From the NCBI GenBank assembly GCA_004123355.1, contig SCHM01000007.1, forward strand, positions 744,001 to 808,000: DNA of 64,000 bases, in the 5' to 3' direction. The notes beneath the pieces are model-generated. The model saw nothing but the letters and a program-made list of their open reading frames with translations. It had not been told where the DNA came from and made no database searches. Positions 22,133 through 31,683 of the stretch are shown here, one piece after another. The position numbers and the translations under genes are program-made. This DNA comes from Amphirosellinia nigrospora (lineage: Eukaryota; Ascomycota; Sordariomycetes; Xylariales; Xylariaceae). Each line of letters begins with the position of its first letter. The stretch's first letter is position 1.

Positions 22133-22561
22133 TTTGGTTTGTGTAGTAGGGCGATTGATCTGTAACTAGCTGAAAACTTAATAATAGTTAGATTTAACCG
22201 AAAAAAGTGGAAGAATCAATTGAAATTGGGTATATAGCAAAAAGTCCGACGAAGATTTTGGGTATAGTGAGGAGTTAATACATACTGTGCAAAAGTGAAA
22301 AATAGTTGTAAAAGATTAGGAGCAGTACAGTGCGAAAAATATATGAGAGTTCTTTATATAGTAAAGTGGAGACCCACTTTTATTAAAAAAAGTGGACCCG
22401 TACCTTCCAAAAAAAAAACGCTCTTTCCAAAAAAAAATTTTTTTGCTTTTTTGTGTTTTAGGATTAGTACACGATTAGTACATATATTTTTGCACAAACA
22501 TTGTTTAGTTATAAGTTTTATTTGCGAGAACTTTAGGCATACTATATGCTAATAACTAAGG

Positions 22562-25500
22562 TTATGATAGTTGAGAAAACTGTGTTGTTTGGCGGCCTGA
22601 TGCTGTCCGTACTGTTTTTCGGGCTGGTTCTAGCAAATCTGGGTCGATCTGACTCTGACCCCTTGCTCTCCTGTTCCTGCGAGGGGCAGGATTCTGTGTA
22701 GCAGGGTTCTGTGTAGAATCGATCTCTGGCACATCGAGGATGGGTTCTGGGATATGTACTTCGATCTCATCCTCGAGATAATCGGCGGGCCGAAAACCAA
22801 TATCCCGCTGGCGCCAGGAGATATTCTGTGAACTAGGACTAATAATCGTTGGAGTATCCGCATTAGAAGGAAATAACTGTACAGGTCTCCAGGCTGTTTC
22901 AGCTGCATGTATTTGTCGTTGCCTCTTTTTCTCTGCTTTCCGTTGAATAGCCTTTTGTTCAGAAGCATCCATATATAAAGCGATTGGTGGCGCTGGCGTA
23001 TAATCTCGCACATATGCGGACAACATAAGGCAGGCTCGAAAAGTGCTAGGGGATAACCTGTTCCGTTCGGGGTGGTAGATATTACGAGCAAATGACCATA
23101 TACGTTCTAGCGTAACAGAAGCTGCTTGTATAGAAAGTATACTCCGTGCAAGCGCTGCAAGCCCAGGCAAAGTATGCTCGATAGCTTGCCAGTAGCTCAA
23201 CTGATCTTGGCCAGCACGACATGCTATGTACTAATCTTAGTACTAATCGTTTTTTGAAGAATAAATAACTTACGGCGTAATAAGATCTCATTAATAATAT
23301 GCTCATGTGGCAATGTGGTATTATCTGGTAGTTGTGGGCCCTATATTCAAATTAGTCAAAATATAAGCACTAAGAATGTTATTATACCTTATTAGGACTG
23401 GACTGTAAAGAGATCATCAGTTCGCTTAGATTAGCTGAGGCTTGTTGTTGTGTTTCTGCCTGCTGATCATACTTTTGCCAAAACGGATAGTATGCATGTT
23501 TCAGCAAATCAACGGCGTACTTCATATTCCACCCGTCATTATGTTCTGTGTGTAGATGTTTCTGCCACCCATCAAACAGTTTGTCAAGCTGCATAGAAGC
23601 TCTAGGACTAAGCAATGCTGCCAGTACAAGAACATCCCAGTTATCGTTCCTGGCTTTTTTGATATATTTGTCAAGCTTTTTTTGACCGAGATCGATGCCG
23701 GTGATGAATTTCTCCAATATACTCTTATCACGGTCGTTAGATACTGTTTGCCGTGCTTTCAGCTGCTGCTTGCATGTTGCAAGATGTTTCCCCATAGATA
23801 CAAAGCTGGTTAATATATGGCCCACGTGGTTTTGTTCGGAGGAGCCAAAAATATTAGTGAGCCAAATAAAATACGAAGTAATACGCAATAATGTATCAAC
23901 ATAAAGCCATGTCGTGCTATTGATGACAAACGTAGCTGGGAACTTCTTGATAGCTTCTTCGATAGCTGGTCGTAGTTTTTGTGCTCTTTGCAACATAAAA
24001 ATAGTTGAGTTCCAACGGGTTCTAACATCACGAACCATCGATAATTGGGGTGTTAAACCTAACGATTTTTGTATATCTTTGAACTGCTTTTGGCGGGCAG
24101 TACTGCTTTGGATATACGTTGCTAGTGATCGAAACTATATTGATTAGTACATTGATTAGTACATTGATTAGTACATTAATCAGATTCAAGAGATACGTAC
24201 CCCCTTTACTGTACTACCCGCAGTGTCTAGACGGTATACTATCTCCCCGTTTCTTGTTTGTTGTTCGTATGCAAACGTAGCCTGCTCGACAGTCTCAACG
24301 GCTTCATCAACGCCGATTCCTTTTAGAATGTCGCCCAGTACTAATTGGATAGTGTGGGAAAAGCAGGGAAGGTGAGTAACATGGGTCTTCCGACCAACTG
24401 CAGTACTTAATTGATGCTGGATAAGGTTAACATTGAAGCTGGGTCCGTTATCGCAAGTATATACTTGAGCACTTGTATGGAGGTTGTGTTCTTTCAGAGA
24501 GCTAACAACTTGTTCTGTGCTAGTGTCTGCTTGTTTAGATATCGCTGGATGGACATCAATAAGAACGTTATGTTGTTGCCAGTGTTTGTCGATAAAATGT
24601 ACTACCACTCCTTGATAGCATTCCGACTGGCCGGGGTTGGTCCACATATCGCTAGTAACCCCGATATTAGACCCGGGGACAATTCCGTTAAGCTGGTATT
24701 GAGTACAAGAGTTATTGTAAACGTGGTACCACGTAGACAACTTTTTCCCGTAAGGTGGTAGCCATTCGTCACTAAGCGATGCAATCAACATTTTCATATC
24801 CTTGTTCTCAGCAAGGTTGAACGGGCAGTTCCCTGAAACCCAGAAACGAATAAAGTACCGGTCTCTGTTTGTTAGTATTGTCTGCTATCGGATTAGTACA
24901 TGATTAGTACAAATAAAATATGACGTACCCCTGCTATATCTGGCTCCTGGTCAGAGATATCATTTCGTAACCGTCGCTTGCACTTTTCGCTAGCGAGATG
25001 GGTACGTAATGATCGCGTGCCGTTCGACTTTGGATATACAGTATGCGTTAAAGCGGTGCCACACTTTTTGCAGATTAGTCTTGGCTTTCCAGTACTTATC
25101 TCTGCGCCTTGTTCCCAGTCATCCCAACTAGCTGATGTTCGGCCACTTGTATTCCACATCTTATCGATTTTACAGATGCTGTCTTCTGTTGTAGCGTATG
25201 CTTCGTACCACTCTTTCGATCGTAGCCACTCTTTAAATGCCTTATCCGTTGTTGTTTGATATAAGTAACATAAAGGAGCCCCTATGGTCGGAAATAGGTT
25301 TTGTTGCTCGTTTTCTCGGTGTTTGGATAGTACTTCTTCGAGTTCGACGCTGTTGATAGATCTATCGGAGCTCGTATAGGTACTAGAACCGGAGCAGCTA
25401 GAACGTCTGTTGAGGATAGGCAATGGAACGTCAACAAAGGGATCTTCGATATCTGGTATAAACGGTATATCCGTCGAGTTGGAAAGGGAGGAACAATTGG

Positions 25501-25648
25501 AGGGCGGCCTAGGGATTGGATTATTGTTGTCATCTTCTAAAATAGTTCTAGTTTGGCGAGGTGGCGAACTTTCAATAGTAAAACAATCGTCGTCATTAAT
25601 CACAACATCTAAGTCGTCTTGAGTAAACCCCAAGGCAGCGAAATCCAT
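22562..25648 (-). CDS. hAT-family transposase with BED zinc finger (apparently intact)
   Basis: Five exons on the minus strand: 25648-24929, 24884-24201, 24134-23388, 23340-23274 and 23223-22562. Phases agree and there are no stops, giving 959 residues. The acidic N-terminus leads to a BED-type finger (CKKC at about residue 193, then H-x4-5-C in RTHLASEKC). The RNase H-like core shows a first acidic motif TSDMWTN (about residue 320), a second TCDNGPSFN (about 383), the C-x2-H motif PCFSHTIQL, and VRTRWNST in exon 3. The C-terminal dimerisation domain is seen in YWQAIEHTLPGLAALA, ERIWSFARN and RNRLSP. A basic tail of about 100 residues follows. Start at MDFAALGF is preferred; an upstream in-frame ATG at 25681 would add 11 residues. 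It catalyses excision and reinsertion, consistent with the 8-bp TSD. Confidence 0.95.
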
Positions 25649-25925
25649 TATAAACAATGATAAAGCAGCAGTACGCTCCAACAGAAATATTATTATTAAG
25701 CTGGCAGAACAGCAGGTCTTTTAAATAAATGTACTAATCCATGTACTCGTCCCCCCTTGGCGCCATCGGCACGGATTATTATTTTCCCGTTAAAAATAGA
25801 CCATATAAGCGCCGTAGTTCTTTACATTCGCCCTTCCTTTCTCCATTATTTCTTACCCATTCATTCTATCATGCCTCCCCCCATTCAACCATCACTAAGT
25901 CCATCTCCTCATAGCTTAGCATATG
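25649..25925. promoter_or_regulatory. Divergent promoter region between transposase and H3-A
   Basis: A 277-bp gap separates the divergent transposase and H3-A starts, so the two probably share a bidirectional control region. It contains one exact TGTACTAATC decamer (about 25730), a related ATGTACTCGTCC, and an AT-rich TTATTATTTTCCCG patch. Promoter function is inferred from position only. Confidence 0.5.
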
Positions 25926-26604
25926 ATGGCACGCAAGAGATCCCAGAAACGCCTAACCATAGTATTGGAACGGGAGTGCCTTAACGAGTTCCCTCTTACT
26001 AACAGTAGCCGACCTACAACCCCTTGTTCATCCTCACCTCAGCTCCCCCCTGTACACCTACCCGACCCCGCCCTTCTCAAGCTCTCATTGGCACAAAAAA
26101 CGCCAAACGGACAGAAATGTGGCCTGGCCAACTCAGCAGCCATCAAGAACCAAGAAAAAGAAAAGTACATACACGAGGGGCGGTCAACCGGAAGCGCCGG
26201 TGGAAGCCAGGAGGTATTAATTTGCCCAATTAGTACAATGATTAGTACATCGCTCATTTTGCTCCAGTCAATGCTCTACGAGAAATCCGCAAATACCAAC
26301 AAAGCAGCAATCTATTGATCCCTCGTTTGCCATTCGCCCGACTTGTAAAAGAAATAACCACCAAAATAACAGCTGAAGGATACCGATTCCGGAAAGATGC
26401 TATTGGAGCTTTACAAGAAGCAACAGAAGCCCATCTAACAAAAATGTTTGCCTGTATGTTTTCTTTTTAGTTTTATAACCTAGGTACTAATTATATGCAG
26501 GTACCAACTATTGTGCTATTCACGCAAAACGTGTTACGATTACGCGCTCTGATATTCAGTTATTAAAGGATCTTGGCCGAGAAATGAATATTCCTCTTGT
26601 ATAG
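25926..26604 (+). CDS. Transposon-borne histone H3-like protein (H3-A, CENP-A-like loop)
   Basis: Four exons: 25926-25961, 26009-26213, 26268-26453 and 26501-26604. All introns are GT-AG (47, 54 and 47 nt) in agreeing phases, giving 176 residues (H3 is about 136). The start MARKRSQKR echoes the H3 tail MARTKQTAR; an ATG three bases upstream is equally usable. The tail (to about residue 70) is basic and proline-rich. The fold is plain: RRWKPG (75-80, cf. HRYRPG), LREIRKYQ (84-91), RLPFARLVKEI, a loop 1 of ITTKITAEGYRF, ALQEATEAHL, AIHAKRVTI and SDIQLLKDLGRE. Loop 1 is one residue longer than in canonical H3, a feature also known in CENP-A proteins. The first intron is the least certain part. 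Function unproven. Confidence 0.9.
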
Positions 26605-26849
26605 TAACGATGATTAAAAATTAAAAACCTCAAAAAATTTTTAGGGGCACATCCCAATTAGGAAGGCGGTGAATCACGTGAGCGGCAGAAAAAACAGCGG
26701 ACCCACTTATATGTATCTTGCACTGTATACGTGTGTTCGTATTGCTTCTTCCCCTAACAACATATTTTGGCCAATTACTGTGTTCTCTTTTCTGCCTACA
26801 ACCCTTGCAACCTTCGTCGGCCGGCCCCCCCCAAGGCCAATTTCAATCG

Positions 26850-27008
26850 GTAAGTCCAGTTTTACAGTCTCCGACCGTAAAATCTTACTGTATACACATC
26901 TATCCCTTTTTTTCTATTGTACTATTTACCCCTGCACTATTCAATTGTTGCACCTATATCTTATAATTTTATCTTGTTGTACTAATCCTGTACTAATTTT
27001 CTGCGCAG
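26850..27008 (+). other. Probable 5'-UTR intron of the unknown hAT passenger gene
   Basis: GTAAGTCCAG follows CAATCG at 26850 and a CTGCGCAG acceptor abuts the ATG at 27009. Two decamers (about 26980 and 26991) sit just upstream of the acceptor, as in other introns of the element. Confidence 0.6.
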
Positions 27009-28701
27009 ATGGCTTCTAAGCGTTCAGGAGAAGAGTTGGCCAATACGGCTGCGCCAAAACGGCGCAAAGAAGAGTCGCAGTTGTCGAATAACCCACACAC
27101 GCAGAAAGCTCGTGCGCGTGCTTCCCGCCTGCCCGAAGGCCAAAAGGCCTACGAGAAAAGCCTTACTGCTATTAAGCGTCAGATCAAGCGTAAGCAGGAA
27201 AATTGGCGAAATAAAAACTTAGATGCTGCTCCAAAAGAGGTTAAAAGCGCGTATCAGCTCATCACTGAACAAGTTAACGAGGACTAGTATGTTTTGTACT
27301 AATCTTGTACTAATCTCTTTTACTAACTGTTACAACTATTAGTCGCGGTAAAAATAAGCATCCTGATCAAGTTGCCGCCGCCCATGGTTATACTATTCCT
27401 TCTGGCGCCTCTGATATAGTTAAGCCAGCTATGGACGTCGATTCTGATAATGAAGATCGCGATTTTCTCGTTCGTTTGGGCGATGAGCTTGAAATTGTCG
27501 ATCTAGACGAAAATGATCCCGACTATGCCTATTATCTTGCAAAAGATGTTAAAGAGGAAAATACGAAGTTTTTCGGGCCGTTGGACTATATTCTCGAATT
27601 CGCTCGGGAACAAGCTTCGATTCTCATTTCGTCCAATTCTGATACTTTAACTTCTGATCAAAAACGTATTATTCGGGACTACTGTTTCGAAGTAAGTATT
27701 TTTTTGATTAGTACACGATTAGTACATGCTAATAGTTTTTAGGTTATCCAACCCCATCATTCTGAGCCCCCTACTGATCACCCTCTACATCCTCGATGGA
27801 AAGCGGATATTATGAAGATTTATGCTTCATTGAGCGTATATATTGAAGATCTTGTTGGTGATCCTAAAACACGCTGCCTATATTCCCATGATGAGCGCCA
27901 ACGAGCTTACATCAAGGTATGTTGCTATTCTTGCTCCTAGCAACCTTTTTATTAACTTTCTAGGAATCGAATTACAATTTGTATAGCGCTTGGAAGGGCG
28001 CTTGGATTTCTCCCCTTGAAACTTTATACTTTAAAGTTAAAGCTTTTCGATACCAACCAGTTCAATTCCGAAATCTTATTCATTCTGTCTTCCAAACTGC
28101 TCGGTTCCGAGACTCAAATAAAGCAGAACTACTGGCCAGATTTACCCCAGACAAGATTACGCTTACCATGATCCTTACGTCGGATGAACTACAACTCGCC
28201 CGCCTCCTTTTGTCTGCATCCTTCGACGATATTAAGAAGTGGCCAGTCTATTTTCCTGCTCGATATCGAGCTATTCAGCCCGCTCTTGCTGCTAAACGGT
28301 ATATTATCCCTACTTAATGTACTAATCGGTGTACTAATCTGTATAGTCGAAATAAACTGCAATCTATCCGGTATAAAGCAAAGCGCCGCAACGTCACTTT
28401 TCCTTGGGTCTCAAAGCTCCCGCCTCCGGTTGTTTATGGCGTTCCCACTATTTCTGGCATGCTGCGAGAAATTTTAGGCTTCGGATATTCAGTTTCGGAA
28501 TCTTTTCAGGCCAACTCTCACTATTACAATTTACCTGGGTTAGCTGAACTCTGGCAATTTGGCGATGACGAAATACTATGTAGTTCCGAAGTTGGAGATA
28601 TTTCCCGCTTTGATGCCAGCCTTGGTATGGCACTTTTGTCTGTGCCAGACAAACCATACACTGTTCCTGGTGTGTTTTTGCGCACCTTCATGGATGATTA
28701 G
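27009..28701 (+). CDS. Unknown 496-aa passenger protein of the hAT element
   Basis: Five exons: 27009-27286, 27343-27691, 27743-27916, 27964-28298 and 28347-28701. Introns are GT-AG of 47-56 nt with agreeing phases and no stops. The N-terminus is strongly basic with an NLS-like PKRRKEE (about residues 16-22) and an RARASRLPEGQKAYEK helix. An acidic segment follows (DVDSDNEDRDF; VDLDENDPDY, about residues 135-165). The rest looks globular (ISPLETLYFKVKAF; PWVSKLPPPVVYGVP; ending PGVFLRTFMDD). I recognise no family and assign no function. The acidic stretch next to a basic, probably nuclear N-terminus in an element with histones makes a chromatin role worth testing, but that is only inference. 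Confidence 0.85.
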
Positions 28702-28829
28702 AATAGGCTATTTGTACTGCCTGTAGTCTGATTAGTACACAGATTAGTACATTGACTCGCTTTCACATCCTTCTATTCCGCAATACCCTAATCTTGATAT
28801 AATTCTTATCGGTACTATCAGTTTAAAAA

Positions 28830-29001
28830 AATCTATGTAGGTAGTATGGGTACAAAAAACCCATGTGGGTAGCATGGGTACAAAAAAACCCACGTGGTAG
28901 CATGGGGACAGAAAACCCATGGGTAAAAAAAACCCACTGTGCCCACATGGGTTTTCATGGGTTCTGGGTAAATGGGTTTTGGGTAAAAAATCCAAACCCT
29001 A
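28830..29001. repeat. Right subterminal palindrome array of the hAT
   Basis: Repeated GGGTAGCATGGGTACAAAAAA and ACCCATGGGTAAAAAA blocks lead to the right TIR AACCCTA. It is the inverted counterpart of 19980-20150, somewhat more diverged. Confidence 0.85.
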
Positions 29002-29009
29002 ATACCAGA
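29002..29009. repeat. 8-bp target-site duplication of the hAT element, right copy
   Basis: ATACCAGA, identical to 19972-19979. The gypsy RT reading frame resumes directly after it. Confidence 0.95.
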
Positions 29010-30318
29010 TGAAATCGTTAGATAGAATGTTAGGGATAATATCTAGGAAAGTATTCGTCACACTCGTAGACGCCATGGCCTTCTGTTATCAATTGATCAC
29101 CCATCCATCAACACAATCAGTTATAATAATTAATACAGCCGAAGGTTAATATACTTTTGACTGTCTTGTAGTGGGCTACAAGAATAGTAATGCTTACGCC
29201 CAGAGGCAGAGGGATTTGGCCGTGGAACCTATACCAAATGCAGATTGTTATTGCGATGACATTTGCGTGGCATCAGCTGATTTCCGCGAACATTACGACG
29301 GCCTATGCAGAGTACTCACTATCCTGGGAGCCAGAAATATCTCCATAGGGCCATCGAAGACATTCGTTAGCTTCCAGAATAGAGCTGACTCTTTTGGACT
29401 CACCGCCACAAAGAAAGACTAAAAGCTATCAAAAAGCTCAAGTTCCTGGTATCGCTCTAGAACCCGAAACATTTCTTGAAATGACGGGCTACACGCGGAG
29501 CAATGTGCCTAGATACGCCCAAATCGCCGAACCACTCTAACAGAGAAAGACTGCAATAATTAGAGCCAGTCCGGAAGAAACAGTGCCAATAACAAATTCA
29601 AGGGGAAACGCTAGGCGTCTAGCGTTCCAATCGACGTACCAATATCGAGAGAGAAGTCATCATTCCAAGCAATCAGAGCAGCGCTGACAAAGCATACTTT
29701 CCTGTTCTATTTATGTCCTCCCAAGGTCCTCTGCATAAACTCAGACATATCCCGAGACTGTATCCATTGGTGTGTCTGTATCGTATTGTGGATTATGCAC
29801 TCGCAAAGCTCAGGTTTGACGGCCAAGGTCCCCCACGCACAGCCATACAACCCAAAGTGTTTTGTCAAGAGCCCTCGCAGCGGTCGAGAATCCATATTGA
29901 CCTATAGAGATGGAAATTTTAGGCTTTGTGTGGACCTTAAATATTACTTCTACAACCCACACAGATCAGTACAATCAGATTGGACCCCTGGCACCACCAT
30001 CCGCTACAATTGGTAGCTGGCGATCGGCATCATCGACTTGCTTTTCCCTTTGCTTGCTTTTCTTTCTTAAGGTCGAGATAATCCCTCCGTTTCCCCAGTA
30101 TTGTAGAGCTAGACCCTTTCCCAGAATCCCCTTTTTGATTCGCCAAGTGTCCTTCGCGTTTCTATTGCTTTCCTCTGTCTTTGGGAGCAACCGAATTCCC
30201 TTTATTCGAGTCAGAGAGTGTCATTCGTCGCCTGATCGATGGTCATCTCGATTGGAGCAATATTTCCGATCGTGAGAACGGTTCAGGTGTCGTTGAGTTG
30301 GCATCGGGGGTCCTCGGT

Positions 30319-30835
30319 TGTCACACGGATCCTGGTCAGTGCGCAATACAGTGCCACACCGGGTCCCATACGGAGCTCGCGAGATACTACCCTACGAGGC
30401 TGAGGCAGTCGTACGAAGTTATCGTGAGTCTCAGAAGCAGATACCGAGCTGAATGCTAAAATGGAAGGTATACAAGCGTACTATTCAGCTACTTAACTAT
30501 ATGATAGAGTAGGTGGGATGACCTGTTTATATACACGATGGATGCCTTGTGCCCTTGTACAGTACCTGTGGTGACTCCTTGACCTAGTATTACTTCAGCA
30601 CTGAACTCGAACACCGAGACACTCGCCTCACCGGCTACAGAGGTCTTTCCTTTCGGTCCCGTAGAGAAGGGAAAGGAAAGGAAAGGAAAGGAAGGAGAAT
30701 TCTGAGCATAAAAAGGGCTCGAATTCCCCCTTCGAGGGAAAAGGGAACTTAGATCTATATGGCCCCTTTGGCACCATAGTCGTTTATTACTCAAATTGAA
30801 CCTATTCCAAGCCCTCAAACAGAGCCCTTGTGACA
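30319..30835. repeat. Solo LTR (517 bp), TSD TCGGT, inverted orientation
   Basis: Begins TGTCACACGGATCC and ends AGCCCTTGTGACA, with TCGGT at 30314-30318 and 30836-30840. Its right end read on the minus strand (TGTCACAAGGGCTC...GAGGGCTTGGAATAG) equals the left end of the copy at 16557, so it lies in the opposite orientation. It is the longest copy and includes a GGAAA/AAGGA microsatellite near 30665-30695. Confidence 0.93.
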
Positions 30836-30840
30836 TCGGT

Positions 30841-31683
30841 TAACGAAGATGAGACCTTACTCTACAACACTACTCATCAGAAGCGACTGGGACTCCGCAT
30901 TGAGCTCATCATCGGGATCCGCGTCTCACCATAGCTACCTACGCATGCCAGAAAACGAGCTCACACAATTTCTTGGACGCCAGATATGCAGCTTTCAAAA
31001 TCGAGATCACGAAGTTTCGGAACTTCCTCAACAGCTGGCGAACAAAAACAGCAAGCATCTCCCACTCCATAGGCAACCCAGATCCTCCGGGGGAAGCGAG
31101 GGGTCAGATAGAAGTACACTACCTATAGGGGAAGTCCATTTTTGAACAGGGTGGAACTGTACTACACTGTTGCACACATAAAATAGGGATCAGAGACTGA
31201 GTGGCCAAATCTAGGATACCCAGATAGAAAGGAAGGAATCTACCTAGGTAGCTGGGCTACGGCTACTGCTGGAAGACTTTATGTCATACAGAGTGGGTGT
31301 CTGCCTGTAGGCAGGTACGGCCTACACCATGTATATATAGAGTACTCACAGTGCTGGGGCACTAACAATACACACCATCAATGGCATTACCTGACACTGC
31401 CATTTCCACACGCCACACTGTCATGTGGGGTCTATGGCCAACACTTGCCTTCGAACTGACTCCCCATATTCTAAACTACGGTTTTCGAGTGCTTTATCTT
31501 TTTTTTTCTAACAGAGCTCCTAAACGAAAATTGCACGAGCTGAACTGCCGACATCTCTGTCAACAGTCTACCCCAAAAAGGATTGTCAGCGAACACGCCA
31601 AAAGGTAGGCAGGCACTACTTGGTTCGCCGAGTCTTGGCCGAAGCCACAGTACAGAACCCTCACACCTGCAACTGCAGCAAGA
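30841..31683. other. Spacer; no gene supported
   Basis: Short frames only. A frame with MPENELTQFLGRQ near 30950 is not recognised. It may be further retroelement debris. Confidence 0.4.

Larger units (their letters stand above)
19980..29001. mobile_element. 9,022-bp hAT transposon carrying two histone H3-like genes
   Basis: The boundaries are exact. The left end TAGGGTTCGGAAATGGGT and the reverse complement of the right end TAGGGTTTGGATTTTTTA form an imperfect TIR starting with hAT-type YARNG. Flanks are the 8-bp duplication ATACCAGA. Subterminal zones of about 160 bp at each end are packed with CCCATGGG/GGGTACCC palindromes. Inside, left to right: an H3-like gene (20334-22132, -), hAT transposase (22562-25648, -), a second H3-like gene (25926-26604, +) and an unknown 496-aa gene (27009-28701, +). 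A decamer TGTACTAATC, usually in pairs, recurs about three dozen times outside exons. Splicing phases agree in all four genes and only one single-base frameshift was found, so this is a young, possibly active copy. Confidence 0.95.
19465..30313 (+). mobile_element. Ty3/gypsy remnant (plus strand), split by the hAT element
   Basis: The left part (19580-19971) has a pre-RT segment (DLITQFEDVFRHTGFT) and RT start RRMVVDVRKFNKMTLIDTYQ. After the hAT (19980-29001 plus TSD) the frame continues with MKSLDRMLG... FVTLVDAMAFCYQL. Then come GYKNSNAYAQRQRD and the catalytic YCDDICVAS (29171-29290), GPSKTFVSF, and an RT-connection pattern (KLKFPGIALEPETFLEMTGYTRS...YAQIAEPL, 29430-29540). Several stops lie outside the junction. 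After about 29900 the sequence is not recognisable. Confidence 0.8.

Noticed and set aside
25757-25984. Alternative N-terminus for H3-A (MPPPIQPS frame)
   Set aside because: Its only phase-compatible donor would give a 33-nt intron; the MARKRSQKR start gives a normal 47-nt intron and an H3-like beginning.
26718-26966. Hydrophobic 82-aa ORF upstream of the 496-aa gene
   Set aside because: It overlaps a convincing 5'-UTR intron with decamers and has no independent coding signal.
19980-29001. Starship-type giant element
   Set aside because: No tyrosine-recombinase captain gene was seen; the transposase, 8-bp TSD and TIRs are those of hAT.
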